NCBI RefSeq assembly: GCF_000005505.3
Contig: NC_016132.3
Span: forward strand, 30,084,914-30,148,913
Source of the DNA: Brachypodium distachyon
Taxonomy: Eukaryota > Streptophyta > Magnoliopsida > Poales > Poaceae
DNA length: 64,000 nt
Direction of reading: 5' to 3'
The position numbers were made by a program, and so were the translations under genes. How positions within the stretch are numbered: position 1 is the stretch's first letter; the number at the start of each line of letters is the position of its first letter. Of this stretch, positions 23,261 through 34,219 are shown piece after piece. Below the pieces are notes generated by a model. That model searched no databases, was not told the origin of the DNA, and saw only the letters and a list, made by a program, of their open reading frames with translations.

Positions 23261-25810
23261 ATCAGTCGGCGTATCGCGCCGCTGCAACCGTGCTCCCGCC
23301 CCGCGTGGATGTAAACGGGGCCTGGGGACACCACTCGCCTTCAGCACGGGGGCGTGGCCCCGGAAGCAATCCAGGCATGGGTGAAGGGGAAGACGCTCCT
23401 GTCACGGTGCTGCCGCCGAGGGCTCCCTCCCTCCACGCCGGCGTCCCAGGGCTGCACAAGATCATCAGCAGCTACCCGCCCTGCGACGAGTGGGGACTGA
23501 TGTCCGACTCCCCCGCTCGGGCCCCGCGTCCCCCTCCACCCGCAACCCGGGGGAAGCGTGCGGCCGAGGAAAGCGGGGGAGAGTTGGAGCTCAGCTGGCC
23601 CGACCTCGAGTCCTCCAGCGACGAGGCGGGTCAAGTTGCCGGGACCCCAGCGGTCCCCTCCGCAGCGGAGGAGGAGGAGGGCAAGGACGACGTGCCCTTG
23701 ATCCTGCGAAGATCAAGAGTGCTCGCCGCGGTGGCCACCTCCGTAGTGGCCGCTAGCACCGCGGCGGCTTCCGCGGCGACCAGGGGCACGGCGCCCCACG
23801 GGCGCCCACAGCCCCGCCCAAGCGGGGGCTCTTCCGGGGTTTTGAGCTCAAGCTCAACCCCCCGAAGGATGGCACACCGGCAGGAGCTAGCAAGAGGGGG
23901 AGAGCCGCCTCGCCCCCTGCCGCTCTGAGCAAGAGGCCGCGCACCCGGGCCGGTGCCAGCACTGACCCGGCCGGCGCGGGGGCCAGGGGCGCCGCCACGG
24001 TGCCTGCCTCCGACCCAATCCTAGCGGAGGAGGAGCCGGCAACAGGTACTGACCCCTCCCCTTGCTCCATTGTTCGTGCTTCTCCTTCATGTTGACTCGC
24101 AACCGCGCTACTTTCTTGATTCGCAGGCAATGTCCAGCCCACGGCGGGCGCTTCGGAAACAGAGTCTGGGACGGAGGGGGTGGAGGCTCCTCCCGCAAGC
24201 CCGGCGGCCCCGCAAGGTACTCGTTCGGAGCTTCCCTGCGTTCACCACCGGGTAACTTAGTTTATTTTTAGATCGTAATTCTTTTCTTTGTTGCAGTCCC
24301 GGCTGCGTCCGCGCCGGGAGCGGGCGACGTGGTGGTCGATCTCGGCTCCGACGCCGAAGACGCGGGGGCGAGAGAGGAGCCGGAAGAGGCTCCCGCGCCC
24401 CGCTCCACCACGCCGGACACGAGAGTGGCGGCGCCCACTATCGCTACCGAGGCGGAGCTCGGCGGCGCGTCCCGGGCCGTGCAGGCCGATGACGCGGATC
24501 CCGCGGTGTCCCAGCAGGAGGCGTTTCCTGCCGGGGGCGCGGCAATTCCACTAGTCCCGCAACCCGTGGCCGCGAGTGCGGAGGAGGCTGCGGCAGGGGA
24601 GCAACAGGAGGCTCCGCCGCGAGTGGACGACGCCCCTCCTGGCCAAACAATGGCGGCAGGGACCTCGTCGTCATCCGCTGCTACCACCGGCCTAGATTCC
24701 GGCATCCTTGCCGGGCCGACTTGCGACCCAATCACCTGGGACCCAAGCATCTACGACCAGGGGCACCAGCTCCTTGACACCATCAAGGAGCAGCAGCTGG
24801 CTTTCGTCACCTCCTTCAACCAGGTGAGGAAGCGCCATGAGCTCGCGAAGGGCCAGCTCAGCGAGGTGTGGCAGGCCATTGAGAGGGAGCGGCAGGAGCT
24901 CTCTCGGCTACGGGAGGAGACGCGCCGCAAGCCACGGATGAAGCCGCAGTGCCGGTCGTCCCCGAGTCGGAGCTCCACCGTCAACTAGAGGCCCAGCGCG
25001 CCGAGCACCAGCGAGCCCTAGACTCGCTCGCCACGGCGCAGGAGAAGGCCAAGAAGGAGCATGAGGAGGTGCTCGCTACGGCCCAAGCTCGCCTCAACGA
25101 GAAGAGCGAGCTGGTCTGTAGCTATCTCTCCCAGCTCCAAGGATTGCGCACCAAGCTAGAGGGGCTGACCAAGGCTGCGGAGGATGCGGCAATGGCGTCG
25201 GCACGGCGGGAGAAGGAGCTCAACTCCACCAAGGAGAAGAGCGCCCAACTCTAGTCCGAATTGGCCTCTGCCCGGGGCGAGCTCGTCAAGATGGGCGAGG
25301 ACAACGTGCCAAAGCCACGGAGATCTCGCGGCGAGGTGAACTCCTCCAGTAGGGCAAGAAGGCGGTGGTGCTGGCGCGTGGCAACCATGACAAGTTGGCG
25401 GAGCAGCGGCAGAGGGAGACCAAGAAGCTCCACGAGATCGCCCAGGCCGTGCACGAAGGTTCGAGATACGGGCCGCGAAGTTGGACGGCACGGACGTCGG
25501 CACATTGATCCCCTTCTTCTCCGACATGGTGGGGAAGCTCGGGTAGCTCGACGTGTGGATCTCCAAGTTCTGCGATGGGGAGATAGCCTCGTGCGCCAGG
25601 GAGATCGCTGAGACGATCTTCCCCCGAGTGCACCTCCACCACCCAGACTTCCCCTTCGAGACGCTGCTGGACGCCTGGTCGGACAGCGAGGACGGCCCTA
25701 CTCACTGCAAGGCGGTGAGCGGGTTTGTCGAGGAGGTGGCGGACCGGATGCAGAGGAAGCTGGAGCCGGAGCCAGAGGCGGAGCCCCCAGCCAAAGACCC
25801 TGGCAACTAG
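23261..25810 (+). pseudogene. Antisense gene of Tat-A, duplicate
   Basis: Copy of 4,881-7,430 with the same two introns and frameshifts. It has one extra nonsense change: the codon at 25,252-25,254 is TAG where copy 1 has GAG, in the coiled coil after KEKSAQL. So the two copies have diverged by at least one further inactivating change since duplication. Confidence 0.75.
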
Positions 25811-26334
25811 TAGCCGCGGCCCCCCGCCAGTTCTCGTTTTATCTTTGTGTCTTTGTTTCTGATTTCTGCAAGTACCGCGCTTGGCGCCGTTCGAACAATT
25901 AACGTTTTATTAGCTCGTGTAATCGTTCACTGCTTTTTATGAATCTTGTTTTTCGGTTCTACTTGGTACTTGTTTCTTGTTCCCGGGATTGACTCGCGGG
26001 GCAGATCTACTGGCCCTCGAGTGCTATGCCTTGTGTTGACGGGGACTCGCGCGCGACACACTTAACCGGACCAGGGACCCGAGACGGACCCGCAGTGCCG
26101 ACCGGGGGTCAAGTAGCGGCGGCGAGCCACTCCGCTTGCGGGATAGCTACCCCCAAGCATGCGCTCAAGGGACGGACCTGCGAGCCGCACGAGGAGCACA
26201 CTCCCCCCGCAAGCGTCCTTCTAACACCCCAGCAACACGGAGGGCTCAATCCACACCGGCGAGTCAATGTTAAGCGTCAGAAAGTTAGGTGAACAGGACC
26301 ATGTACTTAGTTGTTTGTTCTCACACTTGTAATG

Positions 26335-26550
26335 CTCCTTGGAGGGATGCGGCAGGAACGCTGTGGCGGGGCCGCCGTCGGTGCCAAGCATTGATGGCGG
26401 CTCCACCACAGTGTCTCCGCGACAGCCCTCGCCTCGGAGCAACCTGTTGGAGGGGTGCGACAAGGGCACGACAGCAGTGCACCCATCAGCGTTGAGCGCT
26501 GATGGCATGCACCACCAACGTGCCTCTGCGGCCTCCCTCGCCTTGGAAGT
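26335..26550. repeat. Two-unit tandem repeat, duplicate
   Basis: Identical copy of the repeat at 7,955-8,170. Confidence 0.7.
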
Positions 26551-27127
26551 TATCCTCTTGGCTTCGCTCTAAGTTGCTCCATGACCACCACGCCCTTTTA
26601 TAGGAGCGGTCCACGAGCACCACAGCACGCCCGATTCCGTCCTAGTCCTGTATGTCAGATTCTTACCGCGCCCAAAATGCTGCAAAAAAAATTCGAGACG
26701 CACGAAAAGGACGCAACATAGATAGAGCACAGGTAACCCTCCTGCCTCCTAGCCCCCGGGCACAGAAGGGTCGATGCCAAACTTGAGTTGTGAGCACTCT
26801 TTCATTCCAAGACGCAGCTTCTGCGTGATGCGCGTTGCGGGGGGCCCGGCAACGGCATGGGCCCGTGCCGGAACATTCCAGCAACGGGTTTTCGTTTTCG
26901 AGGCTCCGGCAGCCCCCTGCTCACAACCAAGGATGAAAGATATTTCTGTGCACCTAAAGCAGGAGACAGAAGAAGAAACAGGCAAATAACCGAGAGAACT
27001 CGAAACCCAGAGGAAAGCACTTATCTTTATTCATAGAAACTAGTGGTTTACAATCGGGGGTTGCCCGGCTACATTAGTTTGAGAGGCATGCTGCCGGCGC
27101 ATCACCTGTGGGTCGGGCTCCGCCGCT

Positions 27128-27941
27128 TCACGGGTAGAACTTATGCAAGTGCTCAAGGTTCCAACTGTTTTGCACCGGGAAGCCTTCTTCGGTTTCCAGC
27201 GAGGCAGCCCCCGGCCTGGTTACCTGCACCACCCGGAAGGGCCCCTCCCATTTCGGAGCCAGCTTGTTCCCGGCATTCATTCCTTGTATCCGGCGCAGGA
27301 CAAGGTCTCTGTTCTCGAGCTCCCGGGGATGGACCCGCCTGTCATGGTAACGGCGGAGTCCCTGCTGGTAGCGTGCAGCTCGCACAGCAGCCCGACATCG
27401 AAGTTCTTCGATAAAGTTTAGATCATCAACCCTCTGCTCGTGTTGGCTATGGTTGCCGTACGCGCGTACTCGAGGGGATCCATGCTTGAGCTCGAGCGGC
27501 AGCACCGCTTCTGCCAAGTAGACAAGGGCGAAAGGAGTTTCACCCGTTGCCCGGCTAGGTGTGGTCCTGATCGATCATAGCACGGGCTGGAGTTCTTGGA
27601 CCCAGTGCTTCCCATGGCCTTTGAGCTTGTCAAAGGTTCTCGTCTTGAGCCCCCGCAACACCTCTGCGTTTTCTCGCTCCGCCTGTCTGTTCCTCCTCGG
27701 GTGAGCAACAGAAGCGAAGTGGATCTTGGTGCCCATGTCCTCGCAGTTGGCTTGGAACACGGCGCTCATAAATTGTGTGCCATTGTCGGTGATGATGCGG
27801 TTAGGCACACCGAACCGACACACAATGCCCTTGAAGAATTTGATGGCTGCCTGAGCGGTCACCTTCCGCACTGGCTCCACTTTCACCCACTTGGAGAACT
27901 TGTCGATGGCCACGAGCAAGTACTCGTAGCCGCCAACCGCT
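27128..27941 (-). pseudogene. Integrase end of Tat-A pol, duplicate and truncated
   Basis: Identical to 8,748-9,561. It holds the pol C terminus (APKWEGPFRVVQVTRPGA) and the integrase core from EYLLVAIDKFSKW through ITDNGTQF and QAERE. Upstream pol is missing because the sequence passes directly into the Tat-C LTR at about 27,939. Confidence 0.85.
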
Positions 27942-28866
27942 TAGACACCGGGGATGCGAGACACCCCCTTTTTGGTTCGGCAGTGGGTGTTGGGGATCGC
28001 TCCGGCGATCGCCGGCGCGGCCAATGACGGGCGCTGCAATGCACAAGTCGGTTTACCCAGGTTCGGGCCACCCGGAGATGTAAAACCCTACGTCCTACTT
28101 CTGAGTGTTAATTAACCAAAAACAAGTGTTTACAAGGTTGCCGGGGGAGTCCCCGGGCGCTCTCTTCCCTTTTTGCTAAGTGGCTACTTGCTACTTCTGG
28201 ACTAGATCTCTAGGGATTGCAACCTCAGCTCCAGTCTAACCTTCGGAAATCGGAACCCCTTGACCGGTGGTGCGGGTCCTCCTTTTATACTCAAGGGGAT
28301 ACCACAGGTGCCACAGTTTGCATGGGGGACGCGCCCTAGGACACGTGTCGAACAGGGACCCAAGGCATGCATGCACGATGAGACGCACTGTAGCTAGGGC
28401 CACACGTGCCCTAGATTCACTGCGGGCTACTCACTGCAAGCTACTCACTACAGGTTGACTAGACGGGTAATCTCCTCCCTGTCGGAGCATTTAATGCTCA
28501 GCTTGTGCCACGCTCCACGCTCTGACCAGCCCTGCGCAAAAGGGGCCTGCCGGGCAGCCACGTGGCGTCGATACTCTGCTTGCTGGGCACCGGCCCTGTT
28601 GTAAACGCCTGCACCAGGGAACACTCTCCCCGATAGGTGGGCTTCCCGGGGGGCGTCCTGACGGGGGTCTTCACGCTATCTTCCGGGGTAATCCCCACAG
28701 CCCGGCTAGTCCTGGTCCACAGCAACCCCCTTCCCAGGATCCTGCCGGGTTAGTGTCTTCCCGGGCAGCTCGCACCGCGCTGCCCAGGTTGCCGTCCTTG
28801 CGGGAAGCAAGTGAGGCGACCCACGCGTTGAGCATCGGTGGTACCCCGGGTGCCACCGGTGCGACA
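27939..28866 (-). repeat. 3' LTR of Tat-C, end truncated
   Basis: Matches 40,362-41,263 with scattered substitutions and indels, and ends CCGGTGCGACA at 28,866. The terminal TGTCGTAGCCCGGGG of the other LTR is absent. In its place is integrase sequence of the duplicated block, joined at a shared GCT. A TATA box lies on the minus strand (TCCTTTTATACTC on plus, about 28,280). Confidence 0.88.
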
Positions 28867-29159
28867 GTAGTCCCCGGGCGTGGGCCGGCAATGCCTGTTC
28901 CCGGGCGAAATCATCCTTGGTTGGTTGCCGGGCTACGCCCTAACTGACGCATGGGTCCCGAGTGGTTTCGGGCTCCCGACCATGCGACGCTCCAGGGACT
29001 CCGCCATTACGGGCGGAGCGGTGAGGGCGAGATTTCCGCCCTAACCTTCCCCTTAATCGCGGGTGGTTAAGGCCACGTCTCACATTCCCCTCTTAAAACG
29101 TAGTTATCCCCAGCGCACCTGTAGGGTGCGGATGTAACCGTTGCTCAGCGCTGGGATGC

Positions 29160-29166
29160 TATAAAA
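29160..29166 (+). promoter_or_regulatory. TATA box of the Tat-C antisense gene
   Basis: GCTATAAAACCCC on the plus strand, about 110 bp before the ATG at 29,271. The spacing is close to that of Tat-B (112 bp). It lies inside the element, separate from the LTR promoter, and points towards the antisense gene. Confidence 0.6.
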
Positions 29167-29270
29167 CCCCACCGCTGCACTGAGGGGCAATCACTTAGCC
29201 CCGAGTTCATCTTCCTCATCCCCATTCCTCCTTGCGCTCCTAATCTTGTTCATCGCCACCCACATTCTCC

Positions 29271-32200
29271 ATGGCGCCCAAGGCCCCCAAGGGAGGGAAG
29301 GGTTCCACGAGCTCTGCGGTCGACAAGGGCGAAAAAGTCCCCAAGAAGCCCTTGTCGGAGAAGGACCAGAGGAACCGGGAGATGAGGGCCACACGGGCCT
29401 TCTTCAATCCCGGCTACAATGACGAGGGGGTCGACAAAATCCGGCACACCGTCAGCTCATTCAACGAGTACGGCGAGACGCTCATCTTCCCTGCCGGTGG
29501 CGACCACCAGGACAATGACTTCCGGGTGTTCGGCCGCTTCATCCTCACGGGGTTTGTACATCCGTACTCCCTCTTCGTCCATGCTCTCATGGCGGCGTAC
29601 CAGCTTAAGGTTGCGCAGCTCCACCCCACTTCCCTCTTCCTTCTCGTTGTCTTCCAGTTCCTCTATGAGGGGTTTATCGGGGTGATGCCATCGGTGGCGT
29701 TGTTCCGCCATTACTTCTACCCGCGCGTCGAGCAGTCAGGAGCGATGTCGTCAGGGGTCTTGTTCTGCGCCTGTGAGAAGATGAAGTCAGAGTTCGTCGT
29801 GCGGAGCGAGAAGAAGATCGAGAAGGAGTGGCGCAGGAACTGGTGTTGGGTTCGCGTGGATGAGCCCGACGAGTTCATTCATGCGCCCTCCGAGCTGCCG
29901 GCGAGTAACGGCGCTAGCGGGACCGCTACAGCCAAGACGCGGAACTCCTTCCCGTCATCAAGAAGATCAAGGCCCTGCGGCTAGCACGGCTCACCGATCT
30001 AGACATGGCGCGCACCAACATCATTCGGCGCATCGCGCCGCTGCAGCTGCGGTCCTGCCTCGCGTGGATGTACACAGGGCCCGGCGACACCACGCGCCTG
30101 CAAAGCATGGGTGTGACGCCGGAGGTGATCCAGGATTGGGTGAAGGGAATCACCGGCGAGGACGTCCCATTCACGGAGCTCCCCCCGGGGGCTTCATCCC
30201 TTCACGCCGGCGTCGCGGGCCTCCACGACATCATCGGCAGCTACCCACCTTGCAACGAGTGGGGGCTGATGTCCGATCCCCCGGTCCTAGCCCCGAAGCC
30301 TCCACCACCCGCAGCCCGTGGGAAGCAAGTGGCCGAGGAGAGCGAGGGGCGATCGAATTCGAACTGGTCCGGTGACGAGTCCTCCGGCGACGAGGCCGGC
30401 GGTGTTGCCGGGGCCAGGACAGTCCTCCCCGAGGCGGAGGTGGAGGACGAGGACGACGGTGCCGTTGGTGTGGCGACCAAGAGCGCCGGCGGCGGCAGCT
30501 ACCTCTGCAACGGCTGCGGGCGCCCCGGCGGCTGCCGTGGAAACTGGGCTGCGGCAACTCCACGAGGGTCCGCGGCCCCGCCCAAGCGGGGAATCTTCAC
30601 GGGTTACTCGCTCAGGCTCAACCCACCAAGGTAAGCTGACGCTTTCTCCCCCCTTCTATTTGCGAGTTTTTGCTTGCCTTGATTTCTTTGTTTCATCGTT
30701 GACGCCTTGCAGGGACAGCGCTCCGACGAGAGCCGGCAAGAGGGGGCGAACCGACACTGCACCCACCGCGCCCAGTAACAAACCGCGCACCCGGGCCAGT
30801 GCCAATGCCAGTCAGACCGGCACACGAACCAGCGGCGCCGCCACTACGCCTGCTGCCGACCCGGTCCCGGAGGAGGAGGAGCCCCTAGCAGGTACAGACC
30901 CCTCCCCTGACTCCACTGTACATGCTTCTTCTGCACGTCGACCCCTAACCGCGTGTTTTCCTTGGCTTGCAGGCAAAACCCAGCCTGCGGGGGACAGCCT
31001 GGCAGCAGAAGCCGGGACAGGGGGGACAAGCCTACCCCGCAAGCACGGCGACCCTGCAAGGTACACATCCAGGACTCCCTTGCGCTTGTCGCAGGGTACC
31101 CCATCTTAGCTTGATGTACTTACTCTGCCCTTGTCGCAGGTCCCGATGCGCCCTCCACGGGGGCGGACGATACGGTGATCGACCTCACCTCTGACGTTAA
31201 GGACGCAGAGCTGAGGGACGAGCCGGAGGTGGCTCCCGCGCCAAGCCCCGCCGCCCCAGACACGACAGTGGTGGAGCCCGCCACCGCTACCGGAGCAGGG
31301 CTCAGCGGCGCGTCCCCGGAATTGCAGGCCGGGGGCGTGAGTCCTACGGCCGCCCTGCAGGAGACGCTCCTGCTGGGAGCATGGCCCCTCCACCGGACCC
31401 GCACCCCATGGGAGCGGGTGTGGAGGAGGACGTGGCTGAGGAGCAGCCTGCAGCCCCCCTGCAAGGGGACGATGCTCCCCCCGTCCAAACCATGGCGGCG
31501 GGGGTCTCGTCGTCATCCGCCGCTACCTCCAGCCCAGACCTCGGCATTCGTGCCAGGGCAACTTGGAACCCAATCACCTGGGACCCAAGCATCTACGATC
31601 AGGGGCACCAATTCCACGACGCCATCAGGGAGCAGCAGCTGGCGTCCGTCACCTCGTTCAACAAGGCGAGGGAGCACCACGAGCTCACGAAGCTCCAGCT
31701 GGGTGAGGTGCGGCTTGATTTCGAGAGGGAGAGGCAGGAGCTCTCCCGGCTAAGGGAGTAGACCCGGCTGGCCCGGCAGGCCAGGGACGAGGCCACCACG
31801 CCAGTCGTCCCCGAGGCGGAGCTCCTCCGGCAGCTGGAGGCCCAACGTGCCGAGCACCAGCAGGCACTGGACTCGCTGGCCGGGGCGCTGGAGAAGGCCG
31901 ACAAGGAGCACGAAGACGTGCTGGCTACAGCTCAAGCTCGCCTCAACGAGAAGAGCGAGCTGGTCAATGGCTACTCCTCCCAACTCCAAGAGTTGCGCGC
32001 GAAGCTGGAGGAGCAGGCCAAGGCTGCAGAGGACGGGGCAGCGGCGTCGGCGCGGCGGGAGAAGGAGCTGCGGGAGCAGTTCCGGACCCTGGAGCGTGAA
32101 CTCATGTGGGAGCTCAATTCCGCCAAGGAGAAGAGCGCCCATCTCGAGTCCGAGCTGACCACTGCCCAGGGCGAGCTCGTCAAGACTAGCGAGGACAATG

Positions 32201-32729
32201 TGGGCAAGGCCAAGGAGATCGTGCGACTCACGGAACTCCTCCGCAAGGCCAAGCTTGCGGTGGCATTGTCACGCACCAACCACGACAAGTTGGCACAGCA
32301 ACAGCAGCGGCGGTGGCGTTGTCACGCACCAACCACGAGATCGCCAAGCCTGTTCGCGCACTACTGCCGAGGTTCAAGCTGCAGGCGGCGAAGGTTGATG
32401 GCACGGACATGAGCACCCTGATCCCGTTCTTCTCCGACATGGTGGGGAAGCTCGGGGCGCTAGACGTGTGGATCTCCAAGTTCTGCGACGGGGAGATAGC
32501 GTCGTGCGCCAGGGAGATCGCCGAGACGATCCTCCCCCAGGTGCACTACTACCACCCCGACTTCCCCTTCGAGGCGTTGCTGGACGCGTGGTCGGACAGC
32601 GAGGATGGTCCCTCCCACACCAAGGCGGGGGGCAGGTTCGTCGACGAGGTGGTGGAGCGGATGCAGCGGATGCAGCGGAAGCCGGAGCCGGAGCCCCCAG
32701 CGGAAGACCCCGGCAGCAAGTCGTCGTAG
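29271..32729 (+). pseudogene. Antisense gene of Tat-C (putative gypsy-type transposase family), spliced and disabled
   Basis: The ATG at 29,271 (MAPKAPKGGKGSTSS) opens a long conserved N-terminal region: HQDNDFRVFGRF, FRHYFYPR, WRRNWCWVRV and, after a frameshift near 29,917, RRIAPLQLRSC. A conserved WVKGITGED, a Pro-rich linker and GDESSGDEAG acidic patches follow. Three introns have GT-AG ends: 30,631-30,712, 30,892-30,972 and about 31,061-31,139. The C-terminal part is a long coiled coil (about 31,600-32,290), then LPRFKLQAAKVDGTDMSTLI, WISKFCDGEIASCAREIAE and the end at 32,727-32,729. An in-frame TAG at about 31,759 and further shifts inactivate it. Antisense to gag-pol. The protein's function is unknown; despite the family name no transposase activity is evident. 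Confidence 0.8.
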
Positions 32730-33240
32730 TTACCTGCTATCCTTTGTTTTATTTTCGTTTCCTGCAAGTGGCGCTAGGTGCCGTTAAACAATTATGGTTT
32801 CATTAGCCCATGTAATCGTTTGCTACTTTTAGAAATTCCGCTTTCTGGTTGTACTTGGTATTTGCTCCTGAAATTGACTCGCGGGGTGGGTCTTCCCGTC
32901 CTCGTGTGTTATGCTTTGTGTTGCCGGGGACTCGCACGTTACTCACTTAACCAGACCAGGTACCCGGGACGGACCCGGTGCCAACCTGGGGTCAAGCAGC
33001 AGCAGCGACCCACTCCACTTGCGGGTTAGCTACTCCCAAGCACGCGCCTAGATGGACCCATAAGCCGCATGAGGAGAGCACTCCCCCTGAAGGCATCCTT
33101 CTAACACTCCAGCCACACGCGAGACACGACCCACATCAACGAGGCAGCGTTGACACTAGAAGACTAGGCGCCTAGGATAAAGCAATTAGCTGTCTGTTCT
33201 CTTGCCGAACGTGTCAGTTCTGTAATTGGAACGCCTACTG

Positions 33241-33545
33241 GAGGGGTGCGGCAAGGGCGTGTGGCAGTGCACCCATCGGCGCTGAGCACGGATGGAATGC
33301 ACCACCACAGCGTCTGTGCGGCAACCCTCGCCTTGGATCCGCTTGCCGAGGGGATGCGGCAAGGCCGCGATGGCAGTGCACCCATCGACGCTGGGCACTG
33401 ATGGCATGCACCACCATCGCGCCTCTGCGGCAACCCCCGCCTTGGAGACGCTCGGTGGAGTGATGTGGCAGGGACGGGATGGCGGGAACACCCTCGGCGC
33501 TTGTGCGTGGAGAAATGCACCACCACTGCTTCTCTACCGCACCCC
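33241..33545. repeat. Three-unit tandem repeat in the Tat-C 3' region
   Basis: Units of about 108 bp start at about 33,241 (GAGGGGTGCGGCAAGG), 33,350 (GAGGGGATGCGGCAAGG) and 33,457 (GGAGTGATGTGGCAGGG). The core is GCAGTGCACCCATCG...GATGG.ATGCACCACCA, ending CGCCTTGGA. Tat-A has two units. Variable tandem repeats between pol and the 3' LTR are known for Tat-type elements. Confidence 0.8.
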
Positions 33546-33593
33546 TCGCCATCTTCTTAGCTTTGCTTTGAGTTGCTCCGTGGCCACCATGCC

Positions 33594-33600
33594 CTTTTAT
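33594..33600 (-). promoter_or_regulatory. TATA-like box downstream of Tat-C pol
   Basis: Counterpart of 8,216-8,222. It directs towards the tandem repeats on the minus strand. Function is unproven. Confidence 0.35.
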
Positions 33601-34219
33601 AGGCACGGTGGGGAATCCCGCTGCCACGCGCGCCGAGCTACCGCGCCACACCTGGCGACAGCCTCCTGTGTTAAGAGCCTCGAAGCGGTCGCCACGCACC
33701 AGTGACGGCCCGCTAGATGACACGGCCGTGTGTCTGATCCCTATCCTTACCCTGCATGTCAGATTCTTACCAAGCCTGAGATGCTGCAAAAAAATTTAGA
33801 AATACACAAAAAAAGGCACAACACAGATTACCCTCCTGCCTCCCAGCCCCAGGCACAGAAGGGTCGATACCAAACTTGGTTGTGAGCACTCTCTTACTCC
33901 CAAGACACAGCTACTGTGTGGCGCACGTTGCGGGGAACCCGGCAACGGCACGACCCCGTGCCGGAGTGATCCGGCAACGGGATTTTTGCTTTCGAGGCTC
34001 CGGCAGCCCCCTGCTCACAGCCAAGGATGGAAAGAGACTTCTGTGCACCTAGAGCAGGAGACGGAAGAAAAAAATGCAATAACGAGACAACTTAAAATTC
34101 AAGGGAAATTACTTATCTTTATTCATAGAAACTAGCGGATTACAATCGGGGGTTGCCCGGCTACACTAGTTCGAGAGGCATGCTGCAGCAGCATCACCCG
34201 TGGGACAAGCTCCGCCACT

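Larger units (their letters stand above)
22186..27941. repeat. Long direct repeat, copy 2 (5,756 bp)
   Basis: Second copy of 3,806-9,561, same orientation and same length. The left junction is in the Tekay 3' LTR, with CACGT shared. The right junction is in the integrase gene, fused to the Tat-C LTR with GCT shared. It contains duplicates of the Tat-B LTR, the Tat-A antisense gene piece, the tandem repeats and the end of Tat-A pol. Confidence 0.95.
32730..34219. other. Noncoding stretch between antisense gene and pol of Tat-C
   Basis: Corresponds to 7,431-8,747 of Tat-A. It contains the three-unit tandem repeat and a minus-strand TATA-like box (33,594-33,600, CCTATAAAAGGGC). No gene is supported. 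A minus-strand open frame across the repeats is an effect of unit length near a multiple of three. Confidence 0.6.

Noticed and set aside
33235..33789. 184-codon minus-strand open frame in the Tat-C 3' region
   Set aside because: It is made of the tandem repeat units and is not conserved in Tat-A.
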